Below, one piece after another: positions 1-8,830 of a stretch of 64,000 bases of DNA. Every line of letters begins with the position of its first letter. Position 1 is the stretch's first letter. The notes under the pieces are model-generated. The model saw only the letters and a program-made list of their open reading frames with translations, was not told where the DNA came from and made no database searches. The position numbers and the translations under genes were made by a program. The stretch is taken from assembly GCA_031316155.1 (NCBI GenBank), contig JALDRB010000013.1, positions 62,001 to 126,000 of the forward strand, in the 5' to 3' direction. This DNA comes from Candidatus Scalindua sp. (GTDB lineage: Bacteria > Planctomycetota > Brocadiia > Brocadiales > Scalinduaceae).

Positions 1-1003
1 TGGGTCGAAGGTGAAGCCTTCTGGTAATAATCTTCGTGTATAGCCTTTGCAATATTGCTGAGAGAAATTATCTTTTTTATATTTCTGATAGTTGTTATGT
101 TTATCTCTAAATTTCTTTGATTCAACTCTTAGTTCTTTCAGATCTTTGAAGCGCTTTGATTGCCAGAGTAATTCATTAAAACGTTTATTAAAATTTTCTA
201 TATATCCGTTTCTCCATGGTTCTTTAAATGGTATAAACACTATATCAATACCGAAATTTAAGCAGAATCGAGATAGTTTACCAAAGGTCTTATATGATAC
301 AGGCTTCCTCTGAAAGATGCTTCGTTATCAAGTTGTAAAAATCTGGGAAGCCCAAAAGCCTTCCAATCATTGATCAGAAAGCTGATAACGCTCTCAGCAC
401 CCTTGTCTGTATATTGTTCCAAGTTTGCTTGATTGGTATAAACATCTATTCTGTTTACAGAAACAATAGATCCGTATCCTTGTATATACCTGGGTGTCAC
501 CAGATCAAGCTGATGTACGTGCCCTGGATGCTTAGTTTTGATTGTAGGATAATATTTTCCCGACGTAGTTTCATTTTTGTGCCTTGATTTTTCAATAATA
601 AGGTCATTTCTTTTTAAGACCCGATTGATGGTGGAAAGTCCTGGTTTCTCTTGGTACCCTAAGGTATCAAGTTCTTGATGAATAGCAATTGCTCCACAGA
701 AAGAATATTTGGTTGAAGGTCTATCCCTTGTCACTAATTTCTTTCTGCTTTCTACAATTGCCTGTTCAAGCTCTTTATTAATTTTACCGGGTTTATGATG
801 CGGTTCTTTTGATTTATCAAGATACCACTCCTTTCCCCTGATTCTGCTCTCTCAAGCCATTTATAAACCTCAAGCTCTTGTCCGATTAAGTTCCTGATGG
901 ATTTCTGTAACCGTTTTTCCTTCTGAACTTAATTGAGTACATCTATGGCGAAGTTGTATTTCTTCTTTATTGTTTTTGCTATTTTTTATCCATTTTGTAC
1001 AAT
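1..1003 (-). pseudogene. Decayed DDE (rve-type) transposase, IS481/IS3-like
   Basis: Reading the minus strand in three frames rebuilds one transposase. An N-terminal helix-turn-helix part lies around 1000-880 (QLRHRCTQLSSEGKTVTEIH). A linker and second HTH follow around 880-630. The integrase core comes next: first Asp in HQLDLVTPRY, second in LQLDNEASF, and the Glu in NGYIENFNKRF near 170-200. Frame changes fall near 870, 835 and 310, and no intact start codon joins the pieces, so the gene cannot make a full protein. The reading continues off the left edge of the window. The domain order fits IS481/IS3-group transposases, which cut and join element ends. The exact IS family is uncertain; that it is a broken transposase is clear. 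Confidence 0.8.
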
Positions 1004-1029
1004 CTCCTTTTTAAAGGAAATTATATAAT

Positions 1030-1072
1030 GTGTATACGATGTTGTGGGACAAAAAGTGTATACGATGTTATG
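1030..1072. repeat. Tandem 17-bp direct repeat at transposase 5' side
   Basis: GTGTATACGATGTTGTG (1030-1046) and GTGTATACGATGTTATG (1056-1072) differ at one base and are spaced 26 bp start to start. They lie just upstream of the decayed transposase, on its 5' side. This is where the element's end and transposase-binding sites are expected. They probably mark the right-hand end of the insertion sequence; the other end is outside the window. Confidence 0.55.
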
Positions 1073-1194
1073 AAACACACCAATTAGTGTCTATTCTTCT
1101 CGGCAAGAATAATCCTGCAAGCACCTTTTATGAGAGGATAGTGGTGATTTTTTATTAATCCTGAAGATCTAGGTTACAAAAAGGATAGATTGTA

Positions 1195-1569
1195 TTAATT
1201 TGCAGGAAAAAGAAAATCTATCTCTTTTGATAGTTCCGACAGGTCAAAAGGCTTCGTCAATATAAAGTCTGCATTTAAACCTTCATAGTTGTATTTACCT
1301 ATTTTTGAAGACCAACCGGTGATAACTCCAACCTTAGGCCTTTCGTCTAATATATCCAAAGCTTTGATTATTGCTATACCGCTAGTCTCCGGCATAACCA
1401 TATCGCAAAGTACCAGATCAAATCTTTTTCTTTTAATGAGGTTAATTGCCTCGTTGCCACTAGATACAGTTGTAACATTGTAACCCTTTTCTGAGAGAAA
1501 TTCATTCAAAAAATCACATATGTATTGCTCATCATCAACAATCAGAATACTTAAATTTTTCAAATTCAT
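1195..1569 (-). CDS. Stand-alone response-regulator receiver domain
   Basis: This 124-residue protein is a single CheY-like receiver with no output domain. The acidic pocket is VDDE (about residues 11-14), the phospho-acceptor Asp is in LVLCDMVMPETSG (about residue 56), and the conserved Lys is in ILTKPF (about residue 106). All the residues needed for phosphoryl transfer are present, so it should take phosphate from a sensor kinase and work through protein contacts, but no kinase is adjacent. The gene stands alone, facing the decayed transposase. The start is the ATG at 1569; a short AT-rich leader precedes it. Confidence 0.88.
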   Translation of the reverse strand: MNLKNLSILIVDDEQYICDFLNEFLSEKGYNVTTVSSGNEAINLIKRKRFDLVLCDMVMPETSGIAIIKALDILDERPKVGVITGWSSKIGKYNYEGLNADFILTKPFDLSELSKEIDFLFPAN

Positions 1570-1993
1570 CTCTTGTATTCGTGTAGAATCTTTATTCTTC
1601 CTAAGATAAGTTACAAAAAGTCATTATAGCCATTTGATATAATGACTCTTACTCTTTTAAGTAAACATTAATTTTCTTAAATTTGTTCCTTTACTCATAA
1701 TGTGCGTTCAGTGTTGTATCGTTTTATATAGGCAAAATAGCCTCTCAGTAGGTTATTTTTTAGTCAAAAAAACAAAAAATTGGAAGTTGAGAGACCAAAA
1801 CAGTTCTTATAGAAGGCCGACATCCCTCATACATTTTTGGCTAGATTTTCACTCGTTACAAGACCATCCAGGACATTACTATCCTTCCACTTTTGAATAG
1901 TATCTTGAGAGGCTGCGCTTTTCTGCTTTCTCCGACGGCTACGAGGAGGATGTAAGGTCCATTGGCCTGTTTCTGTAAATTTCTTTCTATCTC
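1570..1993. other. Intergenic, possible coding remnant
   Basis: No intact gene is seen. On the minus strand, about 1990-1830 is open and reads as a basic protein fragment (PPRSRRRKQKS, then IQKWKDSNVLDGLV) ending in a stop, but it has no start codon. It may be the tail of a decayed gene. Nothing else is recognisable. Confidence 0.3.
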
Positions 1994-2320
1994 TCAGAAG
2001 TTTACCGTAAAAATAGAACCAAAAAACATTGCTGCATCAATAAGATCCTGTTTCGATACATCCATGCCACTCCGGGCAAATTTGTGCAGTCTTTCTATCT
2101 GTTCGTACTCATAATATTGAAATTTCCCATTCTCTTCATCAAGAACCACATTCTGGGTAACGACGAATTTTGGCCATTTATCATAAATAAACCTGGCAAT
2201 ACTATTATCCAATTCCAGATGGCTCATAGCGAGCTTCAGCTTACTTTTATTACCATGTCTTTTCACAAACATGATCGTTACCATTAATTGAAAGTTCCCC
2301 GGATTGGTCTGTCGCAACAA
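1994..2320 (-). CDS. Hypothetical protein, 108 aa
   Basis: The product is not recognised. It is a soluble protein of mixed charge with no signal peptide or membrane segment. It ends in a hydrophobic stretch (LIDAAMFFGSIFTVNF). The chosen start is TTG at 2320 because AAGG sits five bases upstream; ATG codons at 2284 and 2272 are alternatives. It lies between a lone receiver gene and an Lrp-like regulator, both transcribed separately, so context does not suggest a role. Confidence 0.45.
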   Translation of the reverse strand: MLRQTNPGNFQLMVTIMFVKRHGNKSKLKLAMSHLELDNSIARFIYDKWPKFVVTQNVVLDEENGKFQYYEYEQIERLHKFARSGMDVSKQDLIDAAMFFGSIFTVNF

Positions 2321-2424
2321 AGTTACCTTAAATTACACAAAAATCAATAAATATATTGTTTGACATTAGCAGTATTTGTTACTAACATAAATTTTTATTA
2401 AAATATTTATTCATAAACATCCAA

Positions 2425-2439
2425 TTGTAACATTTACAC
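2425..2439. promoter_or_regulatory. Dyad operator candidate TGTAA-CAT-TTACA
   Basis: TGTAACATTTACA (2426-2438) is a perfect dyad with a 3-bp centre, 18 bp before the start codon of the Lrp-like regulator. The placement suits an autoregulatory operator. Almost the same dyad occurs twice at 63422-63457 next to a sigma-54 activator gene, so it may be a shared recognition motif in this genome. Confidence 0.4.
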
Positions 2440-2456
2440 AATATTTTTATTTCATT

Positions 2457-2957
2457 ATGAAACTCACAAAAAATGAAGTAAGTGTCCTTAAGCTTCTTGT
2501 TGAGAATCCAATTACTACAAATCAGGATATATCGGATAAACTTAAGATTACACCGCAGGGTATAGGCAAAATAAAAAAACAACTCATTGAAAAAGGATTT
2601 ATAAAAAACCAGGAGATGAGTGTGGATTATGAAAAGTTAGGCATAAACATACATGCGATTGCTTTGATAAAAATATTGCCCAGTGTATTTAAGAAGTTTA
2701 AGAACAATGAATTAGATAAAGTTATAAAACCGGTTAATGCGATAAGGAGCTACGCAATACCGGAAACAGAGGTCACCCATATCATAATCTATGCATTTCG
2801 GAATATTAAAGAGTATGAATCATATTTCAGGGGTATCTTGGAGAACTTTGGTGATTATGTAGAAATAAAACACACGTTTGTTTTTTCATCAGGTAGCATA
2901 GTAAAATCTTCTGCCAAACTAATGTTACTGGATGTTTTGAAAAAACTTGAACAGTAG
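2457..2957 (+). CDS. Winged-helix transcriptional regulator, Lrp/AsnC-like
   Basis: This 166-residue protein starts with a winged helix-turn-helix (residues 1-55; NQDISDKLKITPQGIGKIKKQL is the recognition part). A C-terminal half with alternating strands and helices follows (residues 60-160), as in Lrp/AsnC ligand-binding domains, though divergent. It should bind DNA as a dimer and respond to a small ligand; the ligand cannot be read. It has a perfect dyad (2426-2438) just before its start, suggesting autoregulation. A CBS-domain gene follows about 80 bp downstream on the same strand and may share its transcript. The ATG at 2457 lacks a strong ribosome site. Confidence 0.7.
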   Translation: MKLTKNEVSVLKLLVENPITTNQDISDKLKITPQGIGKIKKQLIEKGFIKNQEMSVDYEKLGINIHAIALIKILPSVFKKFKNNELDKVIKPVNAIRSYAIPETEVTHIIIYAFRNIKEYESYFRGILENFGDYVEIKHTFVFSSGSIVKSSAKLMLLDVLKKLEQ

Positions 2958-3037
2958 TTTTGATGGCAATAACTAAATTTTATCTCTGAGTCATCAATAA
3001 CAAACTAATAAAGAGAGGAAAAGGGAGACGAAAAGTT

Positions 3038-3480
3038 GTGATTACGGTTAACCAAATTTTAAAAGGTAAGCAGGGCAAAGTCATAACCGTTAAACCGGAA
3101 GATACTTTATATAAGGCTTTGAAAGTTCTGGCTGACAACAATATCGGTGCACTCGTGGTATTTGAAGGAGAGAAAGTCGCTGGAATTTTTTTTCGGAACG
3201 GGGTTTTATCCGGCATGCAGTTCTTGATAAAAAGTTGTTAATGAGTCAGACGGTGAAAGAGCTGATGTCAATTATGGTCTGTTATGTGAAACCCGAACAA
3301 ACTTTAGATGAATGTATGGCGTTGATGACGCAGAAACGCACCCGCCATCTACCTGTTATAGAAGAAGAGAAACGGGTTGGTATTGTTAGTATCGGAGATG
3401 TTTTAAAACATACCCTTGCTGAGAAAGAATTAGCCATCCAGAATCTTGAAAATTATATTGCAGGCGAGCCTGCAATATAA
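3038..3480 (+). pseudogene. CBS-domain pair protein, frameshifted in a T8 run
   Basis: Two frames together encode one two-CBS protein. The GTG start at 3038 has a purine-rich GAGAGG/GGGAG site upstream. The first frame covers CBS 1 through VAGIF, then hits the run of eight T at 3186-3193. Moving one base there gives SERGFIRHAVLDKKLLMSQ, which joins smoothly to the second frame (CBS 2, TRHLPVIEEEKRVGIVSIGDVLK). Paired CBS domains bind adenosine nucleotides and act as energy sensors. As read, the first frame ends at 3241 and the product is truncated inside the CBS 1-2 linker. A sequencing error, polymerase slippage or true decay could each explain it. The usual Asp of the GIFSERD motif is Gly here. 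Confidence 0.8.
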
Positions 3481-3491
3481 ATATGTTTTTT
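3454..3491 (+). terminator. Rho-independent terminator overlapping CBS stop codon
   Basis: A perfect 12-bp hairpin (TATATTGCAGGC at 3454-3465, two-base loop, GCCTGCAATATA at 3468-3479) covers the last codons of the CBS gene. A run of six T follows at 3486-3491. Stem and T run together fit an intrinsic terminator for the plus-strand transcript. Confidence 0.75.
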
Positions 3492-3609
3492 ATAAGTAAT
3501 GAAAGTTGATAGTAATTTGAGAGCCGGTATCAAATCTTTTGGATGTTCGGTTGGGCAAACTTGTTACCCTTCTCCTCTTCAGCCATTATAGCCCTTTAAA
3601 TTACAAAAA

Positions 3610-4194
3610 CTATTGTTTTTCTTTGCTTTCGCTCTTTTCCTCTGGCTGTTCAAGTGTTAAATATTGTTTCAGAACAGGAATATCTCTTCCCGCATATCGC
3701 GAATGACAATTGACGCAAGCATTTTTTATCATTTTCGTAAAATAGTGAGCAACCTCTTTCTCATCTTTTTTCTTGGCTGCAATCTGAAGGTGCTCTATGT
3801 TGTTCTTTAGTCTCCTAAGATATATACCAAAATTTGCCTTTAAATTTTCAATAGCTCTTAGAATTTCGGGATCAAAGGCCTGTGATCGTCTGTACCAAGA
3901 CTGAAGGCCTGGGTCTACAGGAAAGAAAAGCTCATCTATTTCCTTTGCTTTCTTTAAAATAGCACTTGTTTCGTCTGTAATTGCATCATATTTCTCTAAT
4001 AATATATTTTCGAATATATCATGCGCACGGCCCTCAATCTCTGACATTAAAATCCTGGAAGCCAATTCCATTTTTTCATGTTTACCAGAGAAAGCCTCTT
4101 TTTCTGCAGCAGCTTAAGACTTTTGGCCACAAAAAGAGTTTAATGCTATGGCAAAACCGAGAAGTGTAACTATAGTTAAAAATGTTTCTTTCAT
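3610..4194 (-). pseudogene. Mono-heme c-type cytochrome, stop codon after signal peptide
   Basis: Translation from ATG 4194, behind a strong AAAGGAGG site, gives a signal sequence (MKETFLTIVTLLGFAIALNS, then FCGQKS). An in-frame TAA follows at 4114-4116, and the same frame then continues into the mature protein. The mature part is helical and carries one heme site, CVNCH, near the C-terminus in an arrangement like class II (c'-type) cytochromes. The tail is charged (EEKSESKEKQ). Such proteins carry electrons in the periplasm. The in-frame ATG at 4071 could start a product only without a signal peptide, which could not be matured. The TAA is therefore a recent nonsense mutation or a sequence error. 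The gene stands alone, with a 16-bp palindrome upstream. Confidence 0.8.
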
Positions 4195-4255
4195 ACAAGA
4201 ACCTCCTTTTAAAGACTCAAGAAATAAGATTTCTATTTATTTTAAAAGTTTTGGA

Positions 4256-4299
4256 ACATAAATCAATGTAAGAATATTAAATTTTACATTGATTTATGT
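4256..4299. promoter_or_regulatory. 16-bp perfect inverted repeat upstream of cytochrome
   Basis: ACATAAATCAATGTAA (4256-4271) is matched exactly by its reverse complement at 4284-4299 across a 12-base spacer. It lies 62 bp upstream of the cytochrome start on the minus strand. The stem is AT-rich and has no T run, so an operator for a dimeric regulator is more likely than a terminator. Confidence 0.45.
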
Positions 4300-4315
4300 A
4301 TTCATATTTTTTGAT

Positions 4316-4428
4316 TATACTCATCTGATAATGGTTTTCGGATAAAATCCGGGATTAAATTGAGCGAGTATAACTGCAACCAAGATTTGGTTTCCAGTAA
4401 AACCGAAAACCAAATCGGTTTTAGTATA
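4316..4428. mobile_element. MITE-like element, copy 1 (113 bp)
   Basis: The left end is TATACT, 11 bases, then GGTTTTCGG. The right end is the reverse complement of TATACT, 11 bases, then GGTTTTCGG. This forms 26-bp terminal repeats matched at their outer and inner blocks. Inside lies an ATTTGGTTT/AAACCGAAAACCAAAT hairpin. Four other copies occur in this window. This is the shortest, lacking the CTCGGCGCCTTTTGTCCGGGG block. No coding capacity. Confidence 0.75.
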
Positions 4429-4680
4429 AATAAGGGTTATAAGATATGACGATCCGCAGGGTTTTAATAACCTTTTCAGATCGGTATTTTCAGAAAGAAT
4501 AATGAAAGTATGCCAGCATTGATTATGTTAAATTGTTTTATCTTGATGCTATTAGTGGTTATGCTATTATATTTATGCGGAAACAACGTTCACCGATCAA
4601 TATTGTATAATTTCAAGAAGGCCATCTTTCTCCAACGCTTTATAATTGAATGAAAACAGTATGGCATTAGGAGACGTAAC

Positions 4681-5066
4681 AGTGGCGAGAATATATTGTT
4701 TATTCTATTAATGACAATTGTTGTGCTTAGTTATTTGACAACAATTAAGACAGAACTGATACTCAGAGATAATGATAAACTTGGAAATAATCTGGTATAT
4801 GCTAACGATATCGATATCACATAATACGATTTTAGTTATTTTGCACCTGATTATCATGATGCTTTACTCTGGGCGAATCAATTGTCGGTTAAAAGAGGGA
4901 ATTTATAAACTGGTGATGACCATCATTTGTAAGCGGAGAAGATTATAACTCTGATTTGCCACATCACACTGAAGTGGGTCACCTCTATCTGATCGAGTCA
5001 GTAAACAATGAAACGTTGTATCCATGGATATTTCCAGACCATTGGAGATACTTTTCAAATTCATGA
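4681..5066 (+). pseudogene. Decayed small membrane protein gene
   Basis: One frame from 4681 reads a membrane segment (ILFILLMTIVVLSYLTT) and a soluble part, interrupted by TAA at 4822 and again at 4906. A second frame from about 4932 to 5066 reads coherent sequence (HTEVGHLYLIESVNNETLYP). The parts look like one protein of about 120 residues broken by two stops and one frameshift. I do not recognise the family. It lies directly before the 5081 membrane protein and may once have been co-transcribed with it. Confidence 0.45.
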
Positions 5067-5080
5067 TAGGAGTGAATGGG

Positions 5081-5512
5081 TTGAAATATAAAACAGAGCG
5101 AAAAGTCATTTACTACCAGTTATTTATCACATTAATATTTCTGTTAATGACGTTCTCAAATGAACTCTTTGACTTTCCCCATCTTATTTTTGGGGATCAA
5201 GCTACTTCGATTTCCCAGAGAATTGGTGAAGTAATAATAGAAATATTTATTTTTATTATGGTAGCAATTATCCAGATTTTTATTTTAAAGAAGCTATTTA
5301 AAAGAATTAAGATTCTGGAGGGGTTTTTATCAACATGCTCAAATTGCAAGAAAATTCGATACGGAGCGCAATGGCAACAGATTGAAAAATACATTTCCGA
5401 GCATTCACTCGCCGAATTCACCCATACATTATGCCCTGATTGTCTGGAAAATCTTTATCCTGAATTGTGCCTTTTCAAAGACGTGAAAAATACTGATTCT
5501 CTTCAGGGGTAA
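5081..5512 (+). CDS. Membrane protein with C-terminal Cys4 (CxxC...CxxC) module
   Basis: The start is TTG 5081 because AGGAG lies eight bases upstream; the frame is open back to 5024. Two transmembrane segments (YYQLFITLIFLLMTF and IEIFIFIMVAIIQIFILKK) are followed by a short linker. The cytoplasmic C-terminal module has CSNCKKIR, then a helical stretch, then CPDCLENLYPEL. This module (two CxxC pairs separated by the WxxIExYI..H...EF pattern) is common at the ends of PAS/GGDEF/receiver sensor proteins in Deltaproteobacteria and Planctomycetes, where it probably binds a metal. Here it sits directly on a two-helix membrane anchor with no kinase or cyclase domain, so a small membrane sensor or adaptor is a reasonable guess. 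Confidence 0.6.
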   Translation: MKYKTERKVIYYQLFITLIFLLMTFSNELFDFPHLIFGDQATSISQRIGEVIIEIFIFIMVAIIQIFILKKLFKRIKILEGFLSTCSNCKKIRYGAQWQQIEKYISEHSLAEFTHTLCPDCLENLYPELCLFKDVKNTDSLQG

Positions 5513-5980
5513 TATCCAAGCAATGGTATGTGCATCAACATGAATCCATGCGGGCCTATTTAGGTTATTCTGCTAAATTCAGCAAGATAAAGCTGTCAGA
5601 AAAGATATCCTTATCAACACATTAGAAATTTTCCACAAACAATTTTTTGAATACAATTCTCTACTCCTCTTGATATCACCTGAATAAATAGCTTTGGATT
5701 ATTTGACATATAATTTATTTGTCCTTGTTTGAAGCTCTGCCTTCTTCCAGTGGTTGGGTAATGAAAATTACAGCTGTATATAAACAAAAATAAATTTTAT
5801 TGTGAAACATTTTTATTCATTATTTTGTTTTTCTAAACAAATGCTTAAATAACCAGAGAGGTTATTATATGAATGTATGACAGTTTTGGGAAAAGAGGGA
5901 GGTGAAGCTGTATGACTTGAATCCAGAGAATTAACCACAAAGATCCGGAATGATGACAAAAACCACGTCAAAATTATTAA
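5513..5980. other. Intergenic, no gene seen
   Basis: This AT-rich stretch has only short frames on both strands and no convincing ribosome site, hairpin with T run or protein similarity. A MITE copy begins at 5981. Confidence 0.5.
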
Positions 5981-6119
5981 TATGCTCATCTCATAATGAT
6001 TTTCGGATAAAATCCGAGATAAAATTGAGCGAGTAAAGTCCTCGGCACTTTTTGTCCGGGGATACCTTCACCAAGATTTGGTTTCCAGTAAAACCGAAAA
6101 CCAAATCGATTTTAGTATA
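5981..6119. mobile_element. MITE-like element, copy 2 (139 bp)
   Basis: The left end is TATGCT, 11 bases, then GATTTTCGG; the right end is the inverted TATACT/GGTTTTCGG form. It contains the CTCGGCACTTTTTGTCCGGGG block missing from copy 1. It ends only 23 bp before the YfdX-family start codon, so it forms part of that gene's leader and could affect its transcription. Confidence 0.75.
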
Positions 6120-6142
6120 AACAAACAGGAGGTCAACTAACA

Positions 6143-7123
6143 TTGATCAAAATACTTAGCAATCAGATGTCCAAAGTGACACCATTTATTCTCGTAATGG
6201 TAATCGTGCTTTTCTTTGCCAGTATTGTTCACTCGGGAGCACAAACTAAGCAGAAAATTAGCAGCGACACAAAAAGCGAATTGCTTTCAACGCTAACAAA
6301 TGAAGAAGAACTGGCGGTTTCTCTCGCTGCAGGCAAGATCCTCTCTCACGCTGAATCAGCACGTCTTTCTCTTTTAAAAAAAAAGAATGATGATGCTGTC
6401 AGACATATCGACCAGGGTTTGAAGCTGGTTTATATTATTGAAAACGTAGTCCCAAAACGTAAAGTTACAACTGATATCAAGTCAGGCGATCTTGCCTACC
6501 ACAATGAGGAAGAAGTTGTCCAGAGGTACATTACAATATATGATGAATCTTATGTAGAAGATATTGTTACACCAGTACTTCAGTCAAAAAAGAGTAAACT
6601 AAGTCTGAAACCAACGAATAAAGTTGAGAAGTCCAAGGATGAACCCGTCACGGTTACTCCAACTGAAGAGTTTTCCATGTGGAATCACACAAGTATGAAA
6701 CTTGATGTGATTCTTGCAAAGAGAATGTTGGAAGAGGCAGAAAATGCGCTCAAAAACAGTAAGAGTGACGATGCCATAACTGATCTGGAAACAATCCAAA
6801 CTCAAGGTGTTACATTTCGTTTTGAAACAGCAGAACTGCCACTGGTGGAGGGTGCAAATAATCTGAAGATTGCCCAACTTGAAGTCCAGGAAGGAAAGTA
6901 TCCGGAAGCGCTATCTACCCTGAAACTGGCTTCTGATGATCTTAAGAAATATGAACAGCTCGCTGGGGAGAGTCGGGGCAAGGAAGTACACGGGCTTCAT
7001 CAGGAAATAGACAAACTTACAAATTCTCTTGATGACGAAAAGGATTTAAAGAAAGCCATGAAGGATATTGAAAAGAGTATCTCTTCCTGGTGGGGACGTG
7101 CAACAAATTGGTTTAAGAAATAA
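6143..7123 (+). CDS. YfdX-family secreted or anchored protein
   Basis: This 326-residue protein begins with a hydrophobic segment (FILVMVIVLFFASIVHSGA, residues 12-30), an uncleaved anchor or signal peptide. The body is helical. Residues 50-120 contain the SLAAGKILSHAESARLSLLKKKNDDAVRHIDQGLKL pattern (quoted in parts: LAAGKILSHAESARLSLL; NDDAVRHIDQGLKL) typical of the YfdX family. A second helical repeat of the same type spans about 180-270. YfdX proteins are periplasmic and associated with acid or envelope stress; the molecular role is not settled. The start is TTG 6143 with AGGAGG ten bases upstream. It lies in a run of envelope-stress-like genes (HtrA remnant, BON proteins, DUF3185). Confidence 0.75.
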   Translation: MIKILSNQMSKVTPFILVMVIVLFFASIVHSGAQTKQKISSDTKSELLSTLTNEEELAVSLAAGKILSHAESARLSLLKKKNDDAVRHIDQGLKLVYIIENVVPKRKVTTDIKSGDLAYHNEEEVVQRYITIYDESYVEDIVTPVLQSKKSKLSLKPTNKVEKSKDEPVTVTPTEEFSMWNHTSMKLDVILAKRMLEEAENALKNSKSDDAITDLETIQTQGVTFRFETAELPLVEGANNLKIAQLEVQEGKYPEALSTLKLASDDLKKYEQLAGESRGKEVHGLHQEIDKLTNSLDDEKDLKKAMKDIEKSISSWWGRATNWFKK

Positions 7124-7140
7124 ACAAATTTTGTCAAATT

Positions 7141-7166
7141 CATTTATCCATGACATTTATCCATGA
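7141..7166 (+). repeat. Tandem 13-bp duplication
   Basis: CATTTATCCATGA occurs twice head to tail (7141-7153, 7154-7166). The second copy contains the ATG (7163) of the decayed protease gene, so the start codon itself has been duplicated. It looks like replication slippage. Confidence 0.7.
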
Positions 7167-8617
7167 AAGGAAAATTTACACTCATGTGCCACACTGCAAA
7201 TAACAAGGGGGTGTTTATACCCCATACCAAAAATGTGCTCAGGCTTTTTCTGGCAGTAGTATGTCTGCTGACCATCACTGAATTCGTAACCCCGGTTTAT
7301 GCACAGAAGCCGGGTATAGAGAGCCTGCGTAACACAAGTAGCCTTTGCTGCTGCTGCAAGGGAAGTTTCACCGGCCGTAGTCTTTATTCAGGTTGAACAG
7401 TCTATCAAAAACCAACCGACAGAAAGGTTTTTCCCTTTCGGTGAGGGCAGCCCATTCGGCGATGATTTCTTCAGGCGTTTCTTGGTGAACCGCTGCTGAA
7501 ACAGAAAAGTCTCGAAAGACCGCAACAACATATCGTGGGACAGGGTCGATTCATCATCACCACTGATGGTTATATCTCATGAATAACCACGTAGTAGGCA
7601 GCGATAAGATAACGGCCAGCCTGCTGACGGCTGTGTGTTTACGGCCAAAACAATCGGTGCGACGCACTATCTGATGTGGCAGTTATTAAGATCGAGGCTA
7701 AAGACTTACCGGTATTGCCCCTGGGCAACTCGGACAGTATAGAGGTTGGCGAGTGGGTAATTGCAATAGGCAATCCCTTCGGCCTTTCCCATACACTGAC
7801 AGTCGGGGTGGTCAGTGCTAAGGGGCGAAGTGGTGTAGGTCTTGCAGACTATGAGGACTTCATACAGACCGATGCCAAGCATTAACCCGTAATTCTTATG
7901 ACCTTTGGTAGATCTGGATGGTAATGCCATAGGTATGAATACTGCTATATTCAGCCAAAGTGGAGGCAACATGGGTATCGGTTTCGCTATTCCCATTAAC
8001 ATGGTCAAGTCCATCAAGGATCAGTTGGTAAACAGCGGGAGTGTGACTAGGGGTTATCTTGGCATCATGATCCAGGAACTTACGCCTGAATTAACAGAAC
8101 ATTTCGGCCTTAAAGATCAAAAGGGCATACCCATTTCGGAGGTTACCGCTGCTCTCCTGCGGAGAAAGCTGGATTAAAACAAGGTGACGTGGTCATCGAG
8201 TTTGAGGGAAATCCCACGGAGAAGATTGGCCCTTTTCGTAACAGTGTTTCTCTTATGACTCCCGGTTCAAAGAAACAGATTACTGTACTGCGTGAAGGGA
8301 AACGCAAGACTTTAACCATTGCAATAGGAAAACTTACGAATGATAATCTGGTTGTTGGCGATACCTCTTCACAAATGCACAATCTCGGAATTACTGTTCA
8401 GACTCTGACCTCCGATCTTGCAAGACAGTTTGATATTATGGGTGAGAAAGGGGTTGTTGTTGCTATTGTAGTAATGCCTGGTTCGATTGCCGAGATGTCA
8501 GGCATCGAGGTGGGTTCAATCATTGAAGAAGTAAACTGTAATCCGGTAAGAAATACTGAAGAATTCAAACACGCCCTGGAAAAGACCCCGGAGCATGGCA
8601 CGGTGCTTCGACAATAA
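7163..8617 (+). pseudogene. Decayed HtrA/DegP-type periplasmic serine protease
   Basis: Pieces in several frames reconstruct a signal peptide (LRLFLAVVCLLTITEFVTPVYA), the protease domain and two PDZ domains. The region with the catalytic His (NNHVVG near 7577) and Asp ([15 protein letters not shown]) is recognisable. The GNSGGP serine motif near 7890 is scrambled into stops and a changed NSY sequence. VDLDGNAIGMNTAIFSQSGG, PDZ 1 (TRGYLGIMIQELTPE) and PDZ 2 (LGITVQTLTSDLARQFDI) follow. Frame breaks occur near 7335, 7490, 7575, 7650, 7890 and 8150. DegP-type enzymes degrade misfolded envelope proteins. With a lost serine motif and many breaks this is clearly inactive. It sits between YfdX and BON genes, which fits the stress theme. 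Confidence 0.85.
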
Positions 8618-8738
8618 AGGCAAAAATTATTCCTGTTATATCACGCTTAAATTCGAATAAACTCAGGAATCTGAATTATTTTCATAATAAACTTATAGCC
8701 TTAGCGAAACAAATTTCAGCTATTTTGGCCATAACTTT

Positions 8739-8766
8739 TTGTTCCCAAGCTCTTGTTTGGGAACAA
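8739..8766. terminator. Perfect hairpin, possible terminator
   Basis: TTGTTCCCAA and its exact complement TTGGGAACAA (8739-8748 and 8757-8766) enclose an 8-base loop. It lies between the decayed protease and the BON gene. T5 precedes it on the plus strand, so it would work best as a terminator on the minus strand; it may instead be a dispersed palindrome. Confidence 0.4.
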
Positions 8767-8830
8767 GCTTATCCTGGAAGTTCAAGCGTCCAGAATGAAA
8801 TATGTATACACGTTTAACAGGGAGTGAAAC

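Noticed and set aside
1700..1900. 66-codon plus-strand frame near the lone receiver
   Set aside because: No ribosome site, poor composition, and the opposite strand looks more like a coding remnant.
4316..4428. MITE internal hairpins as riboswitches or terminators
   Set aside because: Five dispersed copies with terminal inverted repeats fit a mobile element better than gene-specific RNA.
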